Shown here: piece by piece, positions 25,661 to 37,547 of the stretch | Position numbering within the stretch: position 1 is the stretch's first letter | Layout of the letters: every line of letters starts with the position of its first letter | Source of the DNA: Membranipora membranacea | Lineage: Eukaryota > Bryozoa > Gymnolaemata > Cheilostomatida > Membraniporidae | Direction: 5' to 3' | Length of the DNA stretch: 60,000 nucleotides | Assembly (NCBI GenBank): GCA_914767715.1 | Contig: OU612068.1 | Coordinates: 29,762,001 to 29,822,000 of the forward strand | Notes under the pieces: generated by a model | What the model was told of the DNA's origin: nothing | What the model saw: only the letters and a program-made list of their open reading frames with translations | Databases searched by the model: none | Position numbers and translations under genes: made by a program

Positions 25661-28600
25661 ATGATGAGATATCGCTGGAAATCTGCTCTGTCCGAGGGCT
25701 TGGTTCAACTTGCAGTAGTATTAAGTTTATTAAGAACAGATTTAAGAGTTTATTTAAGACAATATTCTAATTATCCAGAAGTTCAACAAGCCTTGTTAGG
25801 CCAATCTGTTGGTCTGCAAGTTAGTGACTCATATCGTAATATTGATAATTTCCCATTATTGCCATCTAAGTATATAGATGATACAGACTCAATTTTAAAT
25901 GAAGTAAATAGATTAATAAGATCTCCACAGTTTTCGACGTATCAACCGCCGCAAGTTATCTCTGCTGCTTGGCTTGTCACAGACGATATAACAGGATCTC
26001 ACGCATCCACCTCTAACTCTCCTGCTGCGGATCCTCTCACCGAACAGGTACGACACTGGTATATTTTGCAATTGAATGGCTCTTTGTCATTGTAAACTAC
26101 TTATTGGTTTTTTTATTCTCGGTGCCGGTTGATGTTGTTGACTGTTTTTGTTGACTCGTGCAGAGAAGCTTGCTCTACAACCCTGGGAGTAATCATTCAA
26201 CGGTCAACAAACTATAATGTTACAAAACATCCTAATAATCTTCATACATTTCCCAGCAATTGACAGTCATTGTCCTGTCTAGCTCTAGGCCTATTTATTA
26301 TGTGCACCCATCCAAACTTTTGATGATAGAGCTATCATTCAACTTCAATAAAATTCAGGTGCTTTGGCTCCCCTTATTGCTGGGCTGTTTTGTAACTGCA
26401 GTTGATCATTTTGACATACACAGGATAAAGCATTGACCCTTTTTTCTGGCTTTATTTATTTTTGGTAATTCGCCTTGTCTTGTAGGATGTTGAGCTTATA
26501 GAATCTTTGTGGAAGGAGGATTTCAATCTCGGCTTTGGTAGACAAGGAGCATTCGGGATCCAACCTAAAGACCAGGTGGGTAATTTATGACACGTTAATT
26601 TTTTGCTGATGATAAAAAATAGTACTCCACTGGGGCACAATATGGGTCACAATAATGCCATAGCCACTAGGATTAAGTTTTATAACTGATGCAATCTTTA
26701 CATTTAAGTAAACAAAATGATAAGCAGATTTATTTATGACTCTTGACTTTGTTACCTTCCACCTGAAAAAAACAACTTTCATAATTGAGATGTTTTTTTG
26801 CCTTCTTTATCTCAGGATTGTGATGAGTTAGATGAATATTTAACTGATGAGGACTCAGGAGACAGGATACCACAGTCGGTGTCATTTCCTACTAATCTAG
26901 ATATACTAGACGTAGACTATGAGTTTGTACCTGTGGATCACAGCCCAGTGTTCACTACTCAGACATCACTAGAGAGAGCTCTCAATGAACTATCTACTGA
27001 GGATAACAATAATAATAATAACAACGATGCTATCATCAATCAGTTACAGGGTACTAACTCCTCAATGGTGAACCCTCCTGATCATACCAGGACAGAATCA
27101 GACTTTATGAGTGGACTACAGCAGACTAACGATTCAGGTATGATTTAACTTCAGGCTCTACTTGTTATGCTCGTATGACCAGCAGCCAGCAGTTGTGGTG
27201 GAGCCGTGGCGCTTGTTTTTATTGAGTCAGACATTTGATAAGAATCAGACTTCTGATAAGAATCAGACTTCTGATAAGAATTTGAATCAAATTGCAAATC
27301 ACAATGCAGCTGATATTGGGAGTTACAGCGACGTAAGGGTATTATGAGGGTAATCCCATTTTCCCCAGTTCATCATGTCAAAGTTGTCATATCATTTGAC
27401 TGCTATATCTATATACCAAATATTATAAACATTATAAAATTTATAATAGGTATCTGAATACGACTGGTATGTCAGGCAGTTTAATGCTGCATCATGCCTG
27501 CACAGAAAATGACCACCCATTAGTTCACCAATGTTATCAGACAATTTAGCTATGAGTATTATGTTCGGTTATGTGTGCTTTGACTAATGGGTTAGAAAGC
27601 CTTTCTGTGATTTACCTAGTTTAAATACAGAAATTTCTAATTTGACAGGTATTTTGTGGGGCGGATATCAGTCACAGATGGATTCTTTACCTCGACAGGA
27701 TTCTATGATGAACTTGACTGCTTCCCTTCCTCAGCTTGATAATAACGACCTGTTTACTGATCTCAACCTCGGAGCAGACCCTGTAGATGATCTAGACTTA
27801 GATCTAGACAATGATGCTATGCTAGGCGGATACCCTCCGGCCACCCTCAACCCAAGCAGGTACATGGGCAACAGTGAGATAAGAGACAGTATCAGCGAGG
27901 ACTCGGCAGTCGGCAGCAGTCCTTCCTATGTGAGTTTCCAAGCCATAATTGTTTCGCTGGATACACTTTGACATTAAGGTCGGTGTCACATTATATGACA
28001 GCTTCACAATCACACTTCCTCATTCAGCATTTGACACTCTCTAAGTACTCAGTCTAATTACCACTTCTCTGCTAGTTTATTGTTGATTCATATCTAACAA
28101 ATTAATGAGATGTAGGATCAGTGTGTTGAGTTGTTTGTTTTATTCTCTCTCAGACATGGAGTGACAGAGCATCGACATCGAGCGCTGGTGAGAGACATTC
28201 ATTCTCCACTGATGACTACCTCGATGATCTAGATGAGGGAGTTCTGGAGGAGGATGCTCTGGATGAGGGAGCTGTTGGGGGTCTTACTGCGTGTAAGACT
28301 GAGCCTTACGATAACAGTTACTTTGACTACGTCTCTGCAGCAGGACCCAGCGATCTACTCGAGGAGTTCCAGGAGTTGGGAGAATATGAAGATGAGAACA
28401 TGACTGAGACAAAATACGGAGCTAAGAATGTTGTCACACATGATCACACCTACGGAGCTCCCTATGGAGGGATTCCTCATGTCAGGAAAATGGATCTCAA
28501 GGTGAGAAAATAAATGTGTACATTCAGTGGGAGGAGGGTCTTTTAGTAGCTAGTGATACATTGATAGTAGATGGTTATGCAGCGTGAAAGCTTTATCTTG

Positions 28601-30218
28601 TTAATGACCCATCAAGCCTAGGTGGGGAGTATCTTAATTAGGCTCTTTATTTGATACCCTGGCTAAGACCTGTCTGATATTTTCTGTATGACTAATTTGC
28701 GCATTGCACTGATATATTTAGTTGTGAGTCATGATGATTATTGGTTAGCATCGCTTTCATTGTTTGGCTTTTCATGATGCAAGCTTTTGAATTTTTAAAT
28801 TGTTACCTATAACATGACCTCAGTAATTTTTTGCACTGTTAAGGTAGCAAACTATGAATGTGTTTACATTTATAGTCACAGATATGATTTTATGGTTATG
28901 TTTTGATCCTATCAGGCAGTGATCTGATTAAATGACACTCCCACCAATTATAGCTCATTCACAAAGCCAGCCAACAGCTGTCCTGTGTATGTCACAGCGT
29001 ATGATTATTTCTTTGTTGACAACTATGGGCCAAGCGAAAAGATATTTCTTTGTCTTGCGTTTGAAATTATTATGTATGGACAGGTGATTCTTTCTTTCTT
29101 CCTTCCTATCATAATGATTTATTGGAGTTTGATGTAACCTAAATCATGCACAGATTTACAGCTGTAGAAAGGGTTGACCATGACCCAAGTCAATCAGGGT
29201 TTTGAACAAAGCAATTTAAATGTTTGTGACCTATTAGTATGTATATCCCTTATAATAATTGTTAGGGTGTTGTGACCTCTAAGCGTGTGTCCTAACCTTA
29301 TACTTGTGTTGTAGAAGCCAAAAGTACCCAGTAGAGGACTGGCCCATGATGAGATGATGTGTAAGAAGCTAAAGGTACGAATCCCTGTAGAGACAATCAT
29401 CAACAGTCCAGTAGATGAGTTTAACCAGTTGTGTGAGGAACGTCGCCTCTCAGCCAAACAGCTCAATCTAGTCAGAGATATCAGGAGACGCGGCAAAAAC
29501 AAGGTCAGTATTTACTTCTGTGCTCTATAGTGGCTGTGTTTTAGTTTCACATAGATTAAATTTGGATTGAGTTTGAAATAGGTATGACGTGAAGGTAAGA
29601 AAGGCATCCTTTGCACACATTGGGTATAATATGATGTGAATGATTATTGTTGGATTCTATGAATCATTATATGGGTTGCCCAATTGTCCCTGGTCAAAGA
29701 GGAACTTGAAATCAGGTGCAGTGTTTGTGTTTGTAATAATTACTGTATGCATAGTTAGGTTCTGGAATTTGTTACACTATCAAACTGGTGAGGGGTGGGA
29801 AAAAGTAAAGCTATCCTAGTCTCCTATCATTCAGCTGTTAACCTAACAGTGCACTGATTCTTTGTTTGTACAGGTAGCTGCTCAAAACTGCCGACAAAAG
29901 AAGATTGGTGAATACTCTGAGTTAGATGTTGAAGTAAACGCATTGAAAAAGAAGCGAGACTCTCTATCAGTTAAGTCCAACTCTCTTAGTAAAAAGCACA
30001 CAGATGTACGTAAACACATAGATCTAATGTCTACCGAGCTGTTCAGAACCCTGAGAGACGAGAATGGCGTACCTTATAACACTACCAGGTTCTCACTGGA
30101 AGTTGGCAGAGATGGGGAGATACACGTCACCCCCACAGATCAACCATCGACCTCATCAAGGAACACCCGCCGCGGTAACAGCGGTAAAAAATTAGATAAG
30201 AAAAGGAGGAGACAATAA
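25661..30218 (+). CDS. NFE2L1: CNC-bZIP transcription factor, NFE2L1 (NRF1)-like
   Basis: Seven exons (25661-26047, 26486-26575, 26816-27137, 27649-27929, 28154-28501, 29315-29503, 29874-30218) encode 653 residues. An N-terminal hydrophobic helix (about residues 10-25, EGLVQLAVVLSLLRTDL) corresponds to the NHB1 ER anchor of NRF1, followed by an AAWLVTDD block. Exon 2 is a DLG-like element (LIESLWKEDFNLGFGRQ, compare the NRF1/NRF2 LIDILWRQDIDLG). Exon 3 has DEDSGD where vertebrates carry ETGE. Middle exons are acidic. THDHTYGAP matches the conserved HNHTY element. The CNC/basic region runs about residues 485-552 with RDIRRRGKNKVAAQNCR, then a zipper and the signature LRDENGVPY. NRF1 is ER-tethered, retrotranslocated and cleaved, and activates proteasome genes with small MAF partners. 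The anchor and HNHTY-like motif favour NRF1 over NRF2; in a basal animal it may be pro-orthologous to both. Confidence 0.92.
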
Positions 30219-30729
30219 CTCTTCAAACATCAAACATTGTCCTCAGATAGAGCTTTTATTTTTTATACGTGATGCCGATTCTATATCTAACTTATTTACA
30301 TATATATCCCCAACATGCAATTCTACTTTTATAGTAGCCACAAAGACTGTCCATTCAACACACCGCTACTCTTTACTACTTTATAAATGGATGAAAAATA
30401 TCAAAAAAACACTCGTTGACTGAATGGACTTGCTGTGTGCACTTTGTCTCACTATGTATATAAATGATCATAAGCAGTATCTCAGATTAATGTTATTATT
30501 ACTCAACTTCTCCGTATATACATTTTGTTTATAGCATCTGATGCATTCCACTAATTAACGACTATAAAACTCATTTTCATAAGCTATGTACAACGTACTT
30601 TGTGTAAGATGTGGTCCACCAACCATATCCCTTCAGCTCTGCCTGATGAGTTTTTCATCCCTTCCATAACTGCTATTTGACTTCACTGTTTTGTTATTAT
30701 TATGTAAATATCTGTTCCTGTTGAACAAA

Positions 30730-30735
30730 AATAAA
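30730..30735 (+). terminator. probable NFE2L1-like poly(A) signal
   Basis: An AATAAA hexamer lies about 510 bases after the stop, in an AT-rich 3' UTR-like stretch. Confidence 0.6.
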
Positions 30736-32091
30736 ATCAATATAACAAAAATGATCGAAAGTTAAATTTTAGTTTGACACAGATAAATTGTGTATCAGAT
30801 CCTATTCATTTGTTCAGATCAGAATCTTGTGCAATAACAATAAATGAAAGTTAAGTAGAGTGACTCCTCATCAGTTTTGAGTAGCAGAGCAGATCTTTAA
30901 TGGGGTTAAGTAGAATATATGTTATGGAGGGTCAACCATATACCTTTCATCGGATAATGGTAGCCAGATGTATATATTATGAGGAATTTGTGTTTTGCTT
31001 GCGCTAATGCTGGGCTTGATTAACATGTTTTTTTCTTCAACATTACATTACGCAAATTGCTACTGTACTATAATAGTATAATGGTCAATAGCACCGTGTT
31101 GAATATTACATGCCTGGACCATTTTGAATTCATTGTTGGAGTTGCCTTCCCTTGTTAACGAATAAATAAGTAAGGCTATGACCTAGAATTTCATATATTA
31201 ATATTATATCATATATTATGAACTTTATTAACCACCGATCAATGCATGAAGCAAATAAGACCATGTGAAAACAACAAAAAATAAAAGAAGCAATAAGAAG
31301 GCATTAACGTGTTTATGCGTATTTATAAAATATGATTTTGAAAAAAATATTATCTTCAAATACTAGGAGTTACAACAGTTTTCTCTCGATCCTCCTATGG
31401 AGTAAATTTTTATGTTTTAGCTTTTTATTTTTACATACCTATCATGGTGGTAGTTCTATACATAAAACATCTATGACCATTATTGCCAGGCGATTGGTGC
31501 CATGGCCAATAAGGGGCCAATGGCCCAAACTTGAAAACCCAGTAAAACTGCGCATACCTGTTGTTTTGCGCAAGTTAGAGAGAACCAAATGATATTTTTC
31601 ATCATTATATTCATGAATTTCTTATGAAAGCTGAAATATTGTCATAAGCCAGTTTTTACAACACATGGTCATTTTGAACAAGAATGCCAGTTTTGCGGCA
31701 AAAAATAATCATGTTACAATCCAATTGCGAAGACTTTTTCTGGTAGCTGTTTTTTTTCGGCAACTATTATTCTCATCGTAGCCTAGTTATCCTCTGTTTT
31801 GCTGAGCTACTGTCCCAGTTAAAACTGTTTGGAGTTGCTTCCACGCGATGCCTTTCCCATTGAGCGCTGCAATAAAAACAGAATATACACAATGTTATGA
31901 AATTCCATTCCGCAGCAGTCAGCAAGCAACTACAATTGATTTTCAATAGGTTTTTAGTAAAGCTACTTGCATAATTGTATTCATACCTTGCTTGCTTGCT
32001 TGCCTATAAAGAGAAACGAGAATATTATATTTAGCGCCAAGCTCATATCTACTTTACTTACCAGTAGGCCTACCTATAGACTGTTATTACA

Positions 32092-32155
32092 ATGGATTAC
32101 AGAAAGTTGGAAAACATGGAAGACCAAAACATGGAAGACCATTACTCGATCGCAG
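32092..32155 (+). other. candidate isolated coding exon ending at a GTAAGT donor
   Basis: An ATG opens a short frame beginning MDYRKLENMEDQNMED that runs to a perfect GTAAGT donor at 32156 in phase 0. The SLC18B1-like first coding exon 7.3 kb downstream is preceded by TTTGACAG at 39441-39448, and joining there would be in frame with its ATG. This could be an alternative N-terminal exon or chance. Confidence 0.2.
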
Positions 32156-32386
32156 TAAGTAGATTTCATAGACCTAATAGCATTGTTAAGTCTATGGTAG
32201 ATTATGACTCTGTTCCATCAACATTCAGCTACTCTGCTCAGCCATTTTGCCAAACCTGCAGCTACCATTTTGATGATCTTGTTAATGCATATGTTTAACA
32301 TACCAAGCTGATGATGTTAGTCATAATAATGCTGCCACAGCCTGACTGTACCTGACATGCTGAGAGATTTGCTGGTAGCAGCCAGC

Positions 32387-32402
32387 GGGGGGGGGGGGGG
32401 GG
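32387..32402. repeat. poly-G run
   Basis: Sixteen consecutive G residues. Confidence 0.9.
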
Positions 32403-32454
32403 CAATGATATATCAATGAGCAGCCTATTCTTTGTTCTTAGTTATATTCATACT

Positions 32455-33709
32455 TAATTATTGCCGATCAAAGTCAATCCCAAATAAAGACCATGCATGA
32501 ATAAATAAATAAAAACAAAGCAGTCAGGTGTATTATGGAAAATATAATTGTCTATAAAAGCTGTCCTATTTATGGAAGGGTGATCTCTGGCTTCCAAAAA
32601 ATTCTTGGCATGGATGATTCTCATGTTCCTTAACTTTTTCAATATATATCTAAAACACAAAATATCAAGATGTATATTTGGCTCTTTGAGTTTTAGCAAT
32701 GAAAGTCTCTCTTCAAATTCTTCCTCATATGTAATCATGATTCTAGTGAGGAGCTTTTGAAATCTCTCCAGTTTATCCTTATCATTTTGGGAGGTGTGTG
32801 GGAACCAGCACGGGGGTGCATATTATAAAACCGATAATATTCTAGCTTGGTAAAATAAAATCAGTGAATGTAATCTCACACGAGCTTTTCTTAGCTTTAT
32901 AAGACCATGAAGAGAATGTTTTGTTTTGTCAATCATATGGTCTACATGGGAGTTAAGCTTCAGGTGTTCATTAGTTCAAACGCTCAAACGGTGGTTGATA
33001 ATGGAATGCCTCTACCAGCATCTTATAAAGCTAAGAAAAGCTAGAATATTATCGGTTTTATAATATGCACCCCCCCCCCCCGTGCTGGTAGAGGCATTTC
33101 ATTATCAACCACTTGTGGTTGATAATGGAATGCCTCTACCAGCATCTTGCACCGTTTGAGAGCTTAAACTAGGTGTTCATCAAATATTACACCAACGAGC
33201 CTCAAGTTCGGGTGTAGAGTATTTCAGAGTGATTGATGTTCTAGGTGTCAATGGTGAGTGTCTTTTGTAAAGTGAAGTTTATGGAGAGAGTTTTGTTCAC
33301 ATTCAACAGCAGAAAGTTATCAGTGCAGTACTGAGAGGCGTAATCGAGTGCTCTTTGAAGGTGGTTGTCGTTGATGCTCACAGTTGCACGATGAGCAGTA
33401 GAATCAGTCATGAGACAGTTGGATTTTGGTAGCGGATGGTATAAAATTTGTGTCATCGGCATCGATAAATACATTCCAGAGTAGAGGACCTAGTACTGTC
33501 CCTGGAGGAACACCTATACTTATTGGCCTGAAGATGGTTTTGTATTGCGAAACCTGATCCATTGTTCTCTATTAGAGAGAAAGTCCTGAACAATAGCTAC
33601 AAGATATGCATCTATTTTCAGTTTTAAAAGTTTCTTGACAGCGAGATCTCTACGCATTGTGTCGAATGCTTTAGAAAAGTCTAGCATTATTGCCTCAACA
33701 CGGTGATCA
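32455..33709 (-). mobile_element. decayed non-LTR retrotransposon reverse transcriptase fragment
   Basis: Reading the minus strand from 33709 downward gives pieces of one reverse transcriptase in correct order. AIMLDFSKAFDTMRRDL is the palm block with the first catalytic Asp. GVPPGTVLGPLLW is the next conserved block. A DADDT motif stands where YADDT is expected; the spacing suggests an internal deletion. Then come LNVNKT, HVDHMIDKTKHSL and, at 32738-32454, the thumb-like EEEFEERLSLLKL end. Stops, frameshifts and a foldback rearrangement at 32990-33160 break it, so it is a dead copy. The blocks resemble CR1/jockey-type elements; exact clade not assigned. The 5' part stops where the minisatellite foldback element begins. 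Confidence 0.8.
32991..33160. repeat. foldback rearrangement with near-perfect hairpin
   Basis: 33083-33112 and 33115-33144 form an inverted pair of about 30 bases with a single mismatch (GTTGATAATGGAATGCCTCT in the right arm). A third copy of the arm lies at 32991-33024. Bases 33020-33090 are also an inverted, internally deleted copy of 32810-32910 from the adjacent retrotransposon fragment. Confidence 0.75.
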
Positions 33710-33712
33710 CCC

Positions 33713-34909
33713 AAAAGGCCACTGCCAAAAAGCCACTGGCCAAAAAGCCACTGGCCATAAAGCCACTGGCTAAAAGGCCACTGGTCATAAGGCCACTGGA
33801 CAAAAGGCCACTGGTCATAAGGCCACTGGTCAAAAGCCACTGCCCAAAAAGCCACTGGTTACATAATAGAAGTGTGATATCAACTTTCCATTGACATGTT
33901 TTTTCGGGCCCATAATACAAAATTCTAGCTCTTAATATATTCTCACACATTTTTCCTGTACCATAACCCCCAATCAATACATTACAATGTATCTTGATGG
34001 ACAAATTAAAGTTATCACAAGCAAACAGTCAGCACTTTTAGCGGTGTAGCTTTTTTGATTTTGACATGCCAAGCACGAGTGAGTTGCATACCCTACTGGG
34101 AACAACAGAAAAAGTCAGTGATCAGGTAACAAAACTTTAAGCAATAGCGATCATAAAAAACATTCAATGAATGCACAGATTGATCTTGGTAGAGGCTTGT
34201 ATTGTTCACAAGAGAGTTTAGATCTGATATAACCATGTGATAATCAAAATCAATCACAGAGTGCATTGGGTAAAAATGATACTAAAATTTTTTCCATGTG
34301 AATATAAATTATTGTCATGTTATCAGAGACTATATCTATAGTCTCTGATATTATTACGAAGAAAAAAAATCAAAAAAGCTGCACCGCTGTCATCTGCTCA
34401 GTGCTGCATTGCTTCGATCTGAAAGTGCTGACTGTTTAATTATGATGACCATAATTTGTCCATCAAGATACATTTTAATGTATTGTTTGGGGGTTACGGT
34501 ACAGAAAAAGTGTGTGAGAAGATGTCCGGGTTGAGTCATTTAAAATAATTATTTGCAAAGGGTGGGTGGGATCTTTTCTAACTTTACTAAAATAGGAATC
34601 AGTGAGTAGAAATAAAAAAATCATCGAGAAGTGGTATATCAAGTGCTAGAATTTTGTTTTACAGGCCCGAAAAAACATGTCAACGGAAAGTTGATATCAG
34701 ACTTCTATGATGTAACCATTGAACCAGTGGCTTTTTGGGCAGTGGCTTTTGACCAGTGCCCTTCTGACCAGTGGCCTTTTGACCAGTGGCCTTATGACCA
34801 GTGGCCTTTTGTCCAGTGGCTTTATGGCCAGTGGCTTTTTGGCCAGTGGCTTTATGGCCAGTGGCTTTTTGGCCAGTGGCTTTATGGCCAGTGGCTTTTT
34901 GGCTTTTTG
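33713..34909. mobile_element. foldback-type element with 15-bp minisatellite arms
   Basis: The left end (33713-33860) is about ten tandem copies of CCACTGGCCAAAAAG-like 15-mers. The right end (34722-34909) holds about twelve copies in inverted orientation. Inside these, unique sequence continues as inverted arms: 33861-34065 pairs with about 34366-34721, including a shared CGGGCC..AAAACATGT stretch and the GGACAAATTA/TAATTTGTCC segment. The right arm carries extra sequence. The centre holds a perfect 14-bp-arm palindrome at 34321-34350. Arms built of short direct repeats are typical of Foldback/Galileo-like DNA elements. No transposase is present and no target-site duplication could be fixed. 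Long open frames in the arms (QWLFGQWLYG pattern) come from the 15-base period. Confidence 0.7.
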
Positions 34910-35578
34910 ACCCGAAACCCCTGAACACCGACATTGTCATTGCAATCAAGCAAGCTAGCCACACTAGATGAAAAGTGCACCAAAGAATCCATGGTACCAA
35001 TAGTTAGCTGTGGTGACTTGTATTCTGATGAGCCGATCTCTATCTAAGGGCCACCTTTCAATTGATAACAGCCATAAAACGCAATCCGATCGCTATATCA
35101 GTGAGTGGGTGAAACCTGCTATGCTCTCGCTCCCAAATCACTCACTCATTATTGGAACTATAAAATTTGTCTTATTTGTTGTAAGAATTTGTATAAATGA
35201 GAGACCTAGTTAGTGATATTTATGAGCGATGTGAAGGTGATAACTTGAAAGACCACCCCCCCCCCCCGGCCCAAAGGATAATAAACTCCGTACTATGCTT
35301 TAAAGCTTGTTGAAGTGAGAATAATATTTTTGCTTTGGTTTCTACTGCTAAATTTTATGTTAAGCAGATCTCATAAATTTTCATCGATTGTTTCGCTTTC
35401 ACTAATGAGTGGTGAGAAAAGTTTGCTGGTACCATTGTTGTAAAAAATAGCGTGACAACTGTATCAAAATCATTACCATCATGGTAGAGCTAGGATGTGG
35501 TCTGAACTGAATTAAACTCTATATGCTAACCTCTCAGGCATCCGACATGAATTGTTAATGGTTGATAAAGGGGAGAAA

Positions 35579-35625
35579 GTGGTTGATAATGAAATGCCTA
35601 TACCAGCATCTTGCACCGTTTGAGC
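35579..35625 (+). repeat. dispersed copy of the 33115-33160 motif
   Basis: This stretch repeats GGTTGATAATG-AATGCCT-TACCAGCATCTTGCACCGTTTGAG with two or three changes, 2.4 kb from the hairpin copies. It points to a short dispersed family. Confidence 0.75.
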
Positions 35626-36550
35626 AGTGATAAAGGGCTGTCAATAAACCAGCTGACAGCTTTGAATACTATGGCACTGCGGGTAGCTTGGTGACAGAGC
35701 GGGCGGGCGGGTACATTATACAGAGTTGCTGAAGCCAATCCAATCTATCCCATCTAAACCCGGTTTCTATATGCATGGGTATGTGTGATACCGCTGTAAA
35801 AAAGCTTTTATTTAGCACAAGCAGCTCAGAAGGGTTAGTTTTATAGGCAACAGTGCTGTCAACGCCCACCGAACTTTGTCTGTGGCTTGTGAAAATATTT
35901 TGTCATGTATAAGATTAGCTGTTTCCTCAAGTTGTAGGATTTATCGGGATTTTTAAATCACCTGAGCTTGCTTCTGAGTTTGTGTAGTGGAGCTTAAACA
36001 TCTGCAATATGAAATGAACACACACAGATTCTAGCCATTCAATGCTAACCAAAATGTCTGTGTCTTGGTGTCGATATTATGTTTATATAAGAGATAAGTC
36101 ATTGCCTCTAATTTTTGTGTCCTTTGAGTTATTCATTGAGATTTACTTAGCTTGATGAGCCGGACTATACTGGTTCTTTTATGTGTTAATGAACTAAAAC
36201 TCTGCAATAAAAATTGACCATGCGTAGATTTTATTCATTTGAAGCCTGCAAGCTCAGCTTCATGTATGTACTATGTATATCAAAGAGAATCACTGTTCTT
36301 ACATCTGAGTTACTGGCACTTACTGAATTGATACGAGGAAACCTAGAAGTGATTGTAGTGCACACATATTCTACACCATAAGCAATAAGTATTTGTAATC
36401 TTTGCTATAAGTCTTCACCTAAAACATGAGTTAAATTCCCAAATAGCAATTTTTATGTAACAAACTTCAAAATTTGATGATATCTATGATGAAACTCATA
36501 ATATGGTTGCAGGCAAATATTGGCTGGAAATACTTAGGCAAATTTTGGCT

Positions 36551-36584
36551 TGATATAATAGAAACAACAGTTTCTATTATATCA
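36551..36584. repeat. perfect 15-bp-arm palindrome
   Basis: TGATATAATAGAAAC and its exact complement flank a 4-base AACA loop. Confidence 0.85.
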
Positions 36585-36978
36585 TATAGGAGTCAATATA
36601 CAGATCATAGAAAATTCAAGCAAACTCAAATCCCGTGTATGGTCTGCAGAGGCGCAAAAGATTTATATTACCTCGACACATAGACTTACTATAATCCAAA
36701 AAACTTCAGTTTTGTGTTTATGATAAACACATGTGTATACAAAACCCAATCGAGTGCCTCATATCACTTTATCAAAAAGTGTTTTTGAAAAAAATAGAAA
36801 AAACGGCTGAATCACAGTCATGTGTTCTACCACGTATGTGTTGTAAAACCAGATGAGGTTGTGCTATTTATATTTTTTTTGTCTGATTTATGCCATGAAA
36901 GCTTGAAATTAATTAAAAATTAAAAAACAGCCTACTTTATACATATACATATACATCAATGAAAATCAGTAAGCTTCA

Positions 36979-37062
36979 GCGGCTTGGGTGGCCCAGTGGC
37001 CAGTGTGATCGAAAACAGTGCAGGTGGCTCAAGTTCAATTCCCGGTTGTGACCAAAAAAAAA
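36979..37062 (+). mobile_element. tRNA-derived SINE head
   Basis: A polymerase III A box (TGGCCCAGTGG, 36989-36999) and a B-box-like AGTTCAATTCC (37032-37042) stand at tRNA-like spacing and are followed by an A-run. It does not fold as a complete tRNA, so a SINE head is the best reading. Confidence 0.6.
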
Positions 37063-37119
37063 GTAAGACATGAATGTGACTAAACCATAATAAGTCTATG
37101 GCCTAATCTAATATTTTTA

Positions 37120-37369
37120 CATATACCACAATAATAACATGCTTGGGATACGCGAGAGGCCCGAGTTCGAATCCCGGTGAAGACTGATTTTTAATTTTAC
37201 ATCTATAATATCTTTTACTACTTGGTGGTTTATGCCACAATTTTAACTGTTTGTTGCGGAGAGGCCCGAGTTCAAATCCCGGTGAAGACAGATTTCGTTT
37301 TTTACATAATATCATCTCGTTCACTACTTGGTGGTTTATACCACAATTATAACATGTTTGTTGCCCTAT
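37120..37369 (+). repeat. tandem 105-bp repeat carrying a tRNA-like B box
   Basis: Two full units with period 105 (GAGAGGCCCGAGTTC at 37154 and 37259) and partial units at both ends. Each contains GAGTTC(G/A)AATCCCGG, a strong B box, then GTGAAGAC and a TTGGTGGTTTAT-CCACAATT tail. Probably a SINE 3' portion amplified in tandem. Confidence 0.7.
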
Positions 37370-37432
37370 ATTCTATGGCTGTACTCACTGAAAATAATTG
37401 AGGGGGGAGTTCTGCCACATAATAGGGCAACG

Positions 37433-37547
37433 ACACTCAGGTTGTCTTCCTCATAGGTTGCATGGAAAGGACAGCCATTTTAGTTTGCACATGTAATGAC
37501 ATCGCCAATTGGCCATCCATCGTAAAATCAATCGACAACCTGAGTGT
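37433..37547. repeat. inverted pair, 14-bp arms
   Basis: ACACTCAGGTTGTC at 37433-37446 and its complement at 37534-37547 are separated by 87 bases. It may be the core of a decayed palindromic element. Confidence 0.6.

Noticed and set aside
33713-33860. CRISPR-like short repeats
   Set aside because: The 15-mers are contiguous with no spacers, in a eukaryotic intergenic region.
33520-34924. Long open frames on both strands with a QWLFGQWLYG / ASGFMASGFLASG pattern
   Set aside because: They arise because the minisatellite period (15) is divisible by three; no splice context, and the frames stop at the repeat edge.
36979-37062. Functional tRNA gene
   Set aside because: A and B boxes are present but no full cloverleaf or acceptor stem forms; an A-run follows as in SINEs.
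37103-37324. 73-codon minus-strand open frame with repeated SSPGFELGPL
   Set aside because: It is the complement of the tandem tRNA-like repeat, not a protein gene.
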